Assembly (NCBI GenBank): GCA_018400215.1
Contig: JAGYNF010000068.1
Coordinates: 1-8,010, forward strand
DNA: 8,010 nt
Direction of reading: 5' to 3'
From: Cyanobium sp. M55B138
GTDB taxonomy: Bacteria; Cyanobacteriota; Cyanobacteriia; PCC-6307; Cyanobiaceae
The position numbers were made by a program, and so were the translations under genes. Under the pieces are notes generated by a model. That model had not been told where the DNA came from. It made no database searches and was given only the letters and a program-made list of their open reading frames with translations. Positions 1-5,994 of this stretch are shown here, in pieces (position 1 is the first letter of the stretch; the number at the start of each line of letters is the position of its first letter).

Positions 1-65
1 TGGTGGCCGGGCTGGGTACGCCCCACGACTGGGAGCAGCGCTGTGAAACCCTCCTGCTGGCCTGA
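1..65 (+). CDS. 3' end of an unrecognised plus-strand gene (partial)
   Basis: Reading frame 3 is open from the window edge and gives about 20 residues ending GLGTPHDWEQRCETLLLA before TGA at 63-65. Nearly every codon ends in G or C, as in the confirmed genes of this window, so I read it as the real C-terminus of a gene that starts outside. It converges with the minus-strand kinase gene, whose stop lies only 6 bp away (72-74), leaving no room for a separate terminator between them. The tail is too short and carries no motif I can place, so no function is proposed. The alternative is that this is a chance open stretch. Codon use argues against that, but weakly at this length. Confidence 0.45.
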   Translation, partial: VAGLGTPHDWEQRCETLLLA

Positions 66-71
66 GCCCCT

Positions 72-722
72 TCAGCCCAGCCCACTCCACTGCTGCCATA
101 GCCAGGCCACGCCCAGGGGCACGCTGAGGTTGTCGATCCCGCCGATCGCCAGTTGTTCCAGCAGGGTGGCCGCCGCGGCAATCCCCAGCAGCAGTGGCCA
201 GGAGGGCCCCGCCCCCCAGAGGCCGAGGCACGCCAGCACCAGCAGGCTCGCCATGGCCATCGTGCCGGTGCCCAGCAGGGAGCGCCGCTGGCCCAGCACC
301 TGCCAGCTGGGTGATGGCCAGAGGGGGCCGATCAACCCCGCCAGCCCATCGCCCAGGGCCATCACCAGAACGCCGGCGGCCACGCTGGCCGCCTGGCTGG
401 GCCAGTACTGCCAGAGCAGCAGGGTGATCGAGGCGCCATAGGCCACGGTGCCGTAACTGGCCCGGCCCACATCCTCCACGGCGGGCAACACCCGCAAGCG
501 GTGGTTGAGGGCCGCCAGCAGGGTGATGGCGGCAGCGGCCGGGATGGCGATGCGGCGGTCAATCGCGAATCCCCAGGCGATCAGCACCACGGCGCCGGTG
601 CCGATGTGAACCAATTTGCGGCTCCACTCCCGCTGTTGGGGGTTGGTCTGGCCATCCCAGCGGTGCCGCACACCGATGGCCAGGACGGCCAGCAGGGCCA
701 GCCAGGCGGCCACGGCGGCCAC
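72..722 (-). CDS. Phytol kinase / polyprenol kinase family membrane protein (VTE5-like)
   Basis: A 216-residue, very hydrophobic protein with about six or seven membrane segments. Family landmarks in order are RKLVHIG (35-41), an E-x-x-GR-x-SYGT-x-x-YG block (83-96), MALGDGLAGLIG (121-132), the loop RRSLLGT (146-152), and GGIDNLSVPL (194-203). The last matches the GiDN-x-x-vP signature of this family. Known members phosphorylate phytol, released by chlorophyll breakdown, or dolichol-like alcohols using a nucleoside triphosphate. In cyanobacteria this feeds phytyl diphosphate to tocopherol and chlorophyll synthesis. Substrate here is inferred from lineage only. The start is a GTG at 720-722, with no clear Shine-Dalgarno. 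The frame is closed upstream by the sigma factor's own TGA at 771-773, so no much longer protein is possible. It sits 48 bp downstream of the sigma gene on the same strand and probably shares its transcript. Oddity: the loop reads RRSLLGT where I would expect a Lys-Ser-x-Glu-Gly-Thr type sequence. Confidence 0.87.
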   Translation of the reverse strand: MAAVAAWLALLAVLAIGVRHRWDGQTNPQQREWSRKLVHIGTGAVVLIAWGFAIDRRIAIPAAAAITLLAALNHRLRVLPAVEDVGRASYGTVAYGASITLLLWQYWPSQAASVAAGVLVMALGDGLAGLIGPLWPSPSWQVLGQRRSLLGTGTMAMASLLVLACLGLWGAGPSWPLLLGIAAAATLLEQLAIGGIDNLSVPLGVAWLWQQWSGLG

Positions 723-770
723 CCCGAGCAGCTGCTGGGGCCAGTGAAAGGCTGGGTTCAGGTGCCCGAC

Positions 771-1805
771 TCAGGCCGCTTGTTGCAGGTTACTGAGCAG
801 GCGCAGTTTCATGATCGCCTTGGCTTCCAGCTGGCGCACCCGCTCCCGCGACACGTGGATCAAGCGGCCGATCTCCGCCAGGGTGAGGGGATCGTGTCCC
901 TCCAGGCCAAAGCGCAGCTTGAGAATGGTCTGCTCCCGTTCATTCAACTGGGACAGCCAGGAACCGAGGTGCTCCTTTTGGAGCAGACGATCCATGCTTT
1001 CAAAGTGCTCACCACTGGCCGGATCGGCGATCAGTTCCCCCAGGGTGCTGCGGTCCTCATCGCCGCGGGCATGGGCATCGAGCGACGCACAGGGCGCACT
1101 TTGGGTGATCAGCTCCTCGAGTTCCTGGGGACGCATGTCGAGGGCGTGGGCAAGCTCCAGTCGGTTGGGCTGGCGGCCAAGGCGGTGGGAGAGCTCGCGG
1201 CTCACCCGGCGCATTTTTGAGAGCTTTTCGCTCACGTGGATCGGCAGCCGGATGGTGCGGGCGCTGTTGTCGATCGCCCGGGTCATGCCCTGGCGAATCC
1301 ACCAGTAGGCATAGGTGGAAAATTTGTAGCCCATCGCCGGGTCGAACTTGTCGACGGCCCGCTCCAGGCCGATGGCTCCCTCCTGCACCAGATCCAGCAG
1401 CTCCAGGCCCTGGTTCTGATACTTCTTGGCCACGCTCACCACCAGGCGCAGGTTGGCGGCCATCATGCGATCCCGGGCCCGTTGGGCCATGCGCAGCTGG
1501 CGCCGCTGCTGGGGCGTGATGCTCTCCGCCGGTTGTTCATGGAGGCGTTTACCCGCCTGCACGTGGTGGGCCAGCTCAATTTCCTCAGCTGCCGTGAGCA
1601 GGGGCACCCGGCCAATGGTGCTCAGATACCAACCGATGGAATCAGCACTCACCCGGCCCGTCGATCGGGTTGGGCCGCCAGCACGGCCTGGGCCACCTGA
1701 TGGGCTGCGATCGGCGCGGATACGATCCGATCGCGTGCTCAATTTGGAACGCTCACGGTGGTCGATGGAATCGACCCCGTTTGCGGACTGCTCAGGCGTC
1801 CCCAC
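771..1805 (-). CDS. RNA polymerase sigma factor, group 2 RpoD-like (non-primary)
   Basis: 344 residues. It directs RNA polymerase core to sigma-70-type promoters. Region 1.2 lies at about 55-85 (DSIGWYLSTIG, LTAAEEIELA). Region 2 at 112-182 includes NLRLVVSVAKKY, the core-binding DLVQEGAIGL and the -10-recognition helix YKFSTYAYWWIRQGMTRAI. Region 3 is at about 190-265 and region 4 at 278-340, with the -35-binding helix-turn-helix LTLAEIGRLIHVSRERVRQLE (308-328). There is no region 1.1. The first ~52 residues are Ser/Arg/Gly-rich and look disordered. Length and architecture fit the cyanobacterial group 2 factors (SigB/C/D/E relatives), which serve stress, nutrient and dark-light responses. 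The exact paralogue cannot be told from one sequence. The start is GTG at 1803-1805, chosen because GGAGG sits 7 nt upstream (1813-1817). A start nearer region 1.2 is possible but has no such support. It has its own leader and promoter candidate, and lies downstream of ppk1. Confidence 0.95.
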   Translation of the reverse strand: MGTPEQSANGVDSIDHRERSKLSTRSDRIRADRSPSGGPGRAGGPTRSTGRVSADSIGWYLSTIGRVPLLTAAEEIELAHHVQAGKRLHEQPAESITPQQRRQLRMAQRARDRMMAANLRLVVSVAKKYQNQGLELLDLVQEGAIGLERAVDKFDPAMGYKFSTYAYWWIRQGMTRAIDNSARTIRLPIHVSEKLSKMRRVSRELSHRLGRQPNRLELAHALDMRPQELEELITQSAPCASLDAHARGDEDRSTLGELIADPASGEHFESMDRLLQKEHLGSWLSQLNEREQTILKLRFGLEGHDPLTLAEIGRLIHVSRERVRQLEAKAIMKLRLLSNLQQAA

Positions 1806-1812
1806 ACCCAGG

Positions 1813-1817
1813 CCTCC
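1813..1817 (-). promoter_or_regulatory. Strong Shine-Dalgarno of the sigma factor gene
   Basis: On the minus strand GGAGG is followed by 7 nt and then the GTG start at 1805. It is one of only two clear ribosome-binding sites in the window, and it decides the otherwise arbitrary start of the sigma factor's low-complexity N-terminus. Confidence 0.7.
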
Positions 1818-1820
1818 GAA

Positions 1821-1839
1821 AATTCAGAATTTCGCGAAA
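1821..1839. repeat. Two overlapping small palindromes in the sigma-gene leader
   Basis: AATTC-A-GAATT (1821-1831) is a perfect inverted repeat with a 1-nt centre. TTTCGCGAAA (1830-1839) is a perfect 10-bp palindrome overlapping its edge. Both lie in the predicted untranslated leader, between the promoter candidate (1870-1898) and the Shine-Dalgarno. They could be an operator. They could also be part of a weak AT-rich RNA hairpin ending right at the Shine-Dalgarno. Either function is inference. In a locally AT-rich stretch, short palindromes also arise by chance. Confidence 0.35.
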
Positions 1840-1869
1840 CTTAGCACCGCTTTCTGGACGGTTAGGCCC

Positions 1870-1898
1870 AATTTAGAAAGATTTCTGCATCGCTTCAA
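1870..1898 (-). promoter_or_regulatory. Sigma-70-type promoter candidate for the sigma factor gene
   Basis: On the minus strand TTGAAG (1893-1898) and TAAATT (1870-1875) are separated by exactly 17 nt, close to the TTGACA-N17-TATAAT consensus. A transcript would start near 1863 and have a leader of roughly 58 nt before the GTG at 1805. The whole ppk1-sigma gap is much less GC-rich than its surroundings (about 47% GC by hand count over 1821-1980), as expected for a promoter region. No transcript data support it. Confidence 0.5.
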
Positions 1899-1991
1899 AG
1901 TTTGTCTCGGTAATGGGGGGCAAGCCACTAGGCCGGCGCTACCGATTTTTGTGATGGATGATGCAATTTTCGGCGGATTTTGCAGATTTAC

Positions 1992-4136
1992 CTAGCTGCT
2001 TGCAGCGGCGACCATGCCACCGCGCCAGCGTTTCATCAGCTCGTTCTGCAACAGGTGGCGTTCGCCCTCCTGTTGGCGCTGACTGAATTGGCCGTCGCAA
2101 TCCATGTGCCAGGCGCCAGTGTCGCTGAGATAGAGCTCGAGCAGCTGCTCGAGCTGTTGCCTCAGGTGGCCGTCGAGCACCGGGGCCACCGCTTCGACAC
2201 GACGGTCGAGGTTGCGCGGCATCCAGTCGGCGCTGCCCAGAAAAATCTCCGGTTCGCCGCCGTTGGCAAACCAGAACAGACGCGAGTGTTCCAGGAAGCG
2301 GCCAATCACGCTGATCACCGTGATCTGGTCGCTGATGCCCGTGAGCTGCGGCCGCAAGCTGCACATGCCCCGCACCACCAGCTCAATGCGCACCCCATTC
2401 TGGGAGGCCTCGTAGAGCAGGGAGATGATGATGGGGTCGACCAGGGCATTCATCTTGGCCCGGATATGGCCGCCACGACCCGCCTTGGCATGGTCAATTT
2501 CCCGGCGGATCAGGTCTTCCATCCCCTTGCGCAGGGTCACCGGTGCCACCAGCAGGCGGCGGAAACTCTGTTGCTTGGAAAAGCCCGTGAGGTAGTTGAA
2601 CAGCTCCACCAGGTCGGCGCCAAACTCCGGTCGGGCCGTGAGCAGGCCCAGATCGGTGTAGAGGTTTGAGGTTTTGGAGTTGTAGTTGCCGGTGCCGATG
2701 TGCACATAACTCTTGAGGCTCTGCTTCTCGCGGCGCACCACCAGGGTGATCTTGGTGTGGGTCTTGAGTCCCAGCACGCCATACACCACATGCACGCCCG
2801 AACTCTCCAGCTGGCGGGCCCACTGGATGTTGTTGTCCTCATCAAAGCGGGCCTTGAGTTCCACCAGGGCCATCACCTGCTTGCCGTTCTCGGCCGCCCG
2901 GATCAGGGCCGCCACCACCGGTGAATCCTTGGAGGTGCGGTAGAGCGTCATCTTGATCGCCAGCACCGAAGGGTCGTCGGCCGCCTGCTGCAGGAATTCC
3001 TCCACCGAGGTGGAGAAGAGGTCGTAGGGATGCTGCAGCAGCACATCGCCCCGGCGCAGCACCGAGAAAATGCTCTCGAATTCCTCCGCCTTGAGGGAGC
3101 CATCCTCCAGGTGGCTTTTCTGGGCCCGCGCCAGGGCCGGGGCGGTGCGCCCCTTGAAGGGCTTGTCCTTCAGCTGGGCCAGCGGGATGGAGAGCAGGCC
3201 CATCAGGTCGTCCAGGCCCAGGGGCCCGTTGATCCGATACACGTCAGCCGGCTCCACCGCCACTCCCTCCATCAACACCTGCACCACCGATTCGGGCATT
3301 TCATCGGCCACCTCCAGGCGCACCACCTCGCCGCCGCGGCGCCGTTTGCGTAGCCCCTCCTCCAGGGCCTCCATCAGGTCGTCGGCTTCGAGATCGCGCA
3401 GTTCCAGGTCGGCATCGCGGGTGACCCGGAAGAAGTAGTGCCCTTCCACCGTCATCCCGGGGAACAGCAGGCCCAGGTTGAAGGCCACCACCTGTTCGAG
3501 GGGCACCGCGGTGAAGATGGGCTCGGGTGTTTTGCCGCTGAGCTCGGGCGGCACCCGCACAAAGCGGGGCAGGATTTTCTGGGGGACCTTCACCCGGGCA
3601 AATTGCTGCTGGCCGCTGTCTGGATCTCGCACCAGGGCCGCCACATTCAGGCTCAGGTTGCTGATGAATGGGAAGGGGTGGGAGGGATCCACCGCCAGCG
3701 GTGTGAGCACCGGGAAGACGGCATTGCGGAAGTAGTCGTCGACCCACTGCCGTTGGGTGGCATTGAGGTTGGCGTAATCAGTCAGGAGAACGTCATATTC
3801 CGCCAGGCGGCTTTTGAGCGCATGGCGGTAGTGCTGTTGTTGCAGTTCCAGCAGGGGGCGCAACTTGTGATGGATGGCCTCGAGTTGCTGTTGCGGTGTG
3901 AGGCCGTCATCGCTGAGGGTGGCCACACCAGCTTCCAGCTGGCTCTTCAGGGAGGCCACCCTCACCATGAAGAATTCGTCGAGGTTGTTGCTGAAAATGG
4001 CGCTGAACTTCGCCTGCTCCAGCAGCGGCGTGTGCTCGTCGAGCGCCTGGGCCAGAACGCGGTAGTTAAATTCGATCCAGCTGAGCTCCCGGTTGATGTA
4101 CAACTCTGGGGAGACCTTGGGCATCGCTTCGCTCAT
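1992..4136 (-). CDS. ppk1: Polyphosphate kinase 1
   Basis: 714 residues, the usual Ppk1 length and complete at both ends. It reversibly transfers the gamma-phosphate of ATP onto inorganic polyphosphate, so it sets cellular phosphate and energy stores. The N-terminal domain opens with YINRELSWIEFNYRVL (13-28), the family hallmark. A head domain follows (roughly 105-315), then two phospholipase-D-like catalytic domains. His479, in YVHIGTGNYN, matches the autophosphorylated histidine (His435 in the E. coli enzyme). His617, in FLEHSRLFWF, matches the second essential histidine (His592). The phosphate-handling stretches IKMTLYRTS and ALVELKARFDE are intact, so an active enzyme is expected. The start is ATG at 4134-4136. 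A second in-frame ATG four codons in is also possible, and neither has a clear Shine-Dalgarno. A 22-bp perfect palindrome lies in the 3' coding end (2134-2155). It is followed on the same strand by the sigma factor gene, 186 bp away. Picocyanobacteria usually use Ppk1 for luxury phosphate storage. Confidence 0.97.
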   Translation of the reverse strand: MSEAMPKVSPELYINRELSWIEFNYRVLAQALDEHTPLLEQAKFSAIFSNNLDEFFMVRVASLKSQLEAGVATLSDDGLTPQQQLEAIHHKLRPLLELQQQHYRHALKSRLAEYDVLLTDYANLNATQRQWVDDYFRNAVFPVLTPLAVDPSHPFPFISNLSLNVAALVRDPDSGQQQFARVKVPQKILPRFVRVPPELSGKTPEPIFTAVPLEQVVAFNLGLLFPGMTVEGHYFFRVTRDADLELRDLEADDLMEALEEGLRKRRRGGEVVRLEVADEMPESVVQVLMEGVAVEPADVYRINGPLGLDDLMGLLSIPLAQLKDKPFKGRTAPALARAQKSHLEDGSLKAEEFESIFSVLRRGDVLLQHPYDLFSTSVEEFLQQAADDPSVLAIKMTLYRTSKDSPVVAALIRAAENGKQVMALVELKARFDEDNNIQWARQLESSGVHVVYGVLGLKTHTKITLVVRREKQSLKSYVHIGTGNYNSKTSNLYTDLGLLTARPEFGADLVELFNYLTGFSKQQSFRRLLVAPVTLRKGMEDLIRREIDHAKAGRGGHIRAKMNALVDPIIISLLYEASQNGVRIELVVRGMCSLRPQLTGISDQITVISVIGRFLEHSRLFWFANGGEPEIFLGSADWMPRNLDRRVEAVAPVLDGHLRQQLEQLLELYLSDTGAWHMDCDGQFSQRQQEGERHLLQNELMKRWRGGMVAAASS
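2134..2155. repeat. 22-bp perfect palindrome inside ppk1
   Basis: The half AGCTCGAGCAG is followed directly by its exact reverse complement, CTGCTCGAGCT, with no spacer. It encodes part of the Leu/Glu/Gln-rich C-terminal helix (LEQLLEL) about 140 nt before the stop codon. Leu, Glu and Gln codons (CTG/CTC, GAG, CAG) easily generate such symmetry, so coding coincidence is the simplest explanation. As DNA it could extrude a cruciform, and as RNA it could fold near the 3' end of the message. Confidence 0.6.
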
Positions 4137-4159
4137 GCCTAGACCGTAGCAATCTCACC

Positions 4160-4175
4160 CCACCCCGCTGGGTGG
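4160..4175. other. GC stem-loop in the MFS-ppk1 gap
   Basis: CCACCC and GGGTGG form a 6-bp GC stem with a 4-nt loop. The stem-loop is 23 bp upstream of the ppk1 ATG and 21 bp past the MFS stop codon. No T-run follows on either strand, so it is a poor intrinsic terminator. It could be a weak attenuating hairpin in the ppk1 leader. The 60-bp gap contains no convincing -35/-10 pair for ppk1, whose promoter may lie within the MFS 3' end. Confidence 0.3.
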
Positions 4176-4196
4176 TGTGCTTGCTTGACGGCTGGA

Positions 4197-5447
4197 TCAG
4201 CCTGCGCTTGCCATTCGGCTGCGCCCACCGGCCACCAGGGCTGTGACCCCCACCAGCAGGGCCATGCTCAACCAGAACGGACTGGTGCGGCCGACGGTTT
4301 CATAGGCCAGGCCCGCCAGCGGAGGGCCGATGAAGCTGCCCAGGCTCTGCAGGCCCTGCAGGCTGCCGAGGGCTGCCCCCTGGCCCGCATCGCCCAGGCG
4401 CTTGGAGACCAGGGCCCGCAGGCAGGGGGTGACCAGGCCGGTGCCCAGGGCCAGGCTGGCCACCGCCGGGAACACCAGGGCTGCGGCCTGCTCCGGCCGC
4501 GCCAGGGGCACGAGCACGCAGCCGGCGATCACGAAACCCAGCCCCGCCAGGCTGAGGCGCCATTCGCCGAAGCGCTTCACCAGGGGCCCGATCAGGCCGC
4601 CCTGCACCACCGTGGCCACCACGCCCACCACCAGAAAGGCCGCACCCGCCAGGCCGGGCCCCCAGTCAAAGCGTTGCTTGAAATACAGCACCAGCACCCC
4701 GGTGAAGCCGCTGAAGGCCAGGAAGAACAGAAAGAAGGCCGCGCACAGCCGCCGCACCCGGGGGTTGCCGAACACCCGGGCCAGCTGGGTGAAGGGCTGC
4801 AGCTCCCGCTTGCGGGGCAGGGGGATGCGGGCGGATGGCGGGTGGGTTTCCGGCAGCAGGATCAGCACCAGCACCAGGTTGAGCACGGAGATCAGCACCG
4901 CGATCAACAGCGGCAGATTCACGTTCACGCGCCCCAGCAGGCCCCCCATGGCGGGCCCGAGGATGAAGCCCAGCCCAAAGGCCACGCCGATCAGGCCGAA
5001 GGCCTTGGCCCGCTTCTCCGGTGGGGACACGTCGGCCAGCACAGCTGCGGCGGTGGCCGCCGTGCCGCCACTGACGCCGTCCAGCAGGCGGCCGGCAAAC
5101 AGCAGGGTGAGGGGCAGGGTGGTGCCCGCGGCCCAGGGGATGGCGGCCCAGTCGGTGGCGATGGTGGTGGCGAACAGCCCCAGGCCCAGCACCGATCCGG
5201 CCACGCACACGGCGATCACCGGCTTGCGGCCGAAGCGATCGCTCATGGCGCCGATCAGCGGCGTGGCCAGGAACTGGGCCACGGCGTAGCTGCCGGTGAG
5301 CAGGCCCAGGGTGCGGCCGTCGCTGGTGAAGCCCGCCAGCAGGAAGGGCAGCAGCGGAAAGATCAGCGTCTCGCTCAACCGGTCGTTGAGCAGGGTGAGG
5401 AAGGCGCAGAAGTAGGTGGAGGGGCGCTGCAGCCGCACAACAATCAC
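4197..5447 (-). CDS. MFS transporter, DHA1-type (TetA-like) drug:H+ antiporter family
   Basis: About 416 residues and 12 hydrophobic segments, placing it in the inner membrane. Motif A between segments 2 and 3 is GAMSDRFGRKP (66-76). Antiporter motif C is complete in segment 5 (G151, G160, G164-P165, G168-G169). The stretch GRLLDGVSGG...LADVSPPEKRAKAFG resembles TetA-type proteins. A degenerate second motif A (GPLVKRFG, 287-294) starts the second half. The family exports small amphipathic compounds by proton exchange. The real substrate is unknown and the resemblance does not show tetracycline resistance. Start: the open frame runs upstream to about 5834, but the extra residues read antisense-like low-complexity Pro/Arg and overlap the secreted-protein gene. 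The GTG at 5445-5447 (or 5436-5438) puts the N-terminus just before the first membrane segment. No Shine-Dalgarno supports either choice. It lies 19 bp downstream of the secreted-protein gene, so the two are probably cotranscribed. Confidence 0.9.
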   Translation of the reverse strand: MIVVRLQRPSTYFCAFLTLLNDRLSETLIFPLLPFLLAGFTSDGRTLGLLTGSYAVAQFLATPLIGAMSDRFGRKPVIAVCVAGSVLGLGLFATTIATDWAAIPWAAGTTLPLTLLFAGRLLDGVSGGTAATAAAVLADVSPPEKRAKAFGLIGVAFGLGFILGPAMGGLLGRVNVNLPLLIAVLISVLNLVLVLILLPETHPPSARIPLPRKRELQPFTQLARVFGNPRVRRLCAAFFLFFLAFSGFTGVLVLYFKQRFDWGPGLAGAAFLVVGVVATVVQGGLIGPLVKRFGEWRLSLAGLGFVIAGCVLVPLARPEQAAALVFPAVASLALGTGLVTPCLRALVSKRLGDAGQGAALGSLQGLQSLGSFIGPPLAGLAYETVGRTSPFWLSMALLVGVTALVAGGRSRMASAG

Positions 5448-5466
5448 GCAATGGCAGGGGTGGGGC

Positions 5467-5937
5467 TCAGGGTTTGGCCACGTTGGGGCAGGGATTGGGG
5501 CCAAACATGCCACTGAGTTTCTGGCTGCCCATCGCATAGATCTGCTGGGCCTGGGCGGGATTGCCCTGGGCCGCCTGCAACTTGCCGGCGAACTCCTGGC
5601 AGGCCTGGGCCTGCTGGGGATTGCTGGAGGTGGCGGGGGCTTCGGGGCTCGCGGCCGGTGTGGTGCCTTCCGATGGTGCTGCCGGGGCTGGGATATCGCC
5701 GCAGGGGTTCTCTCCAAACTTTTCCACCAGCTTGAGCACCCCTTGCTGATACACCATTTGGGCCTGCTGGGGGTTGCCGCTGGCGGCCTGCAGCTTGCCG
5801 GCAAACTCCTGGCAGGCCCGGCGCTCCTGGGCACGCCGCACGATGGGGCCGGCTAGGGCGGTGGGCGCCGTGATGGCGGTGGCCGCCCAGAGGGCGAGGG
5901 GCAGCGTCGTGAACAAGACCAGGCGGTTTTGGTGCAT
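5467..5937 (-). CDS. Small secreted protein with a duplicated two-cysteine domain; family not recognised
   Basis: 156 residues. Residues 1-29 look like a signal peptide: N-terminal MHQNR, a hydrophobic core ([18 protein letters not shown]), and a TALA-GP cleavage site. The mature part has two 38-residue copies of one unit, 42-79 and 113-150. Each begins [11 protein letters not shown] and ends NPC, and 26 of 38 positions are identical. Cys42-Cys79 and Cys113-Cys150 are both 37 apart, suggesting one disulfide per copy. A Pro/Ala/Ser-rich linker joins them (82-107). The units look amphipathic-helical and rich in Gln and Ala. Likely site is the periplasm or outside the cell. No catalytic motif is visible and I propose no function. 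The start is ATG at 5935-5937, chosen because it places the signal peptide at the N-terminus. Upstream in-frame sequence is antisense to moaC. There is no clear Shine-Dalgarno. The MFS gene follows 19 bp downstream. moaC diverges 57 bp upstream. Confidence 0.8.
   Translation of the reverse strand: MHQNRLVLFTTLPLALWAATAITAPTALAGPIVRRAQERRACQEFAGKLQAASGNPQQAQMVYQQGVLKLVEKFGENPCGDIPAPAAPSEGTTPAASPEAPATSSNPQQAQACQEFAGKLQAAQGNPAQAQQIYAMGSQKLSGMFGPNPCPNVAKP
5488..5601 (-). repeat. Copy 2 of the 114-bp internal duplication
   Basis: Encodes residues 113-150 of the small secreted protein, in the same frame as copy 1 and offset from it by 213 bp (71 codons). Its first 33 nt match copy 1 at 30 positions, and the three differences are synonymous. 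Confidence 0.85.
5701..5814 (-). repeat. Copy 1 of the 114-bp internal duplication
   Basis: Encodes residues 42-79 of the small secreted protein. The 5' third is nearly identical to copy 2, and the middle and later parts have diverged (12 amino-acid differences, all after residue 11 of the unit) while keeping the G-N-P, Q-A-Q, K-L, F-G and N-P-C positions. Confidence 0.85.
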
Positions 5938-5994
5938 GGCACGGGTGCATTCACGGGGTCCACAACCTACGGTCATTGCAGTGCGGCGCCGTCG
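5938..5994. promoter_or_regulatory. 57-bp divergent intergenic region between the secreted-protein gene and moaC
   Basis: Both flanking genes start outward from this short gap, so it must hold or overlap the promoters for both directions, unless they start inside each other's coding sequence. I see no convincing -35/-10 pair or Shine-Dalgarno on either strand. Promoters could overlap back to back here, which would link expression of the two units. That is inference from spacing only. Confidence 0.4.

Noticed and set aside
501..1220. 239-residue plus-strand frame across the kinase and sigma genes
   Set aside because: It is antisense to two well-supported genes, with no recognisable domain.
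1970..1994. Inverted repeat TGCAA/TTGCA after the ppk1 stop as a terminator
   Set aside because: It has only 5 bp of stem, a 13-nt loop and no following T-run. It is too weak to call.
1939..2364. 141-residue minus-strand frame overlapping the end of ppk1 in another frame
   Set aside because: It lies in an alternative frame of ppk1, is Arg/Pro-rich and has no motif. It is a shadow.
5235..5242. GCGATCGC, the HIP1 octamer abundant in many cyanobacteria
   Set aside because: One copy was noticed in 8 kb, which chance allows at this GC content. Scarcity of HIP1 is what I would expect of alpha-picocyanobacteria, so no feature is called.
4185..5516. 443-residue open frame on the plus strand across the MFS gene
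   Set aside because: It is exactly antisense to a protein with clear MFS motifs. Its translation is Gln/Gly/His/Ala-rich low complexity, typical of a reverse frame in GC-rich DNA.
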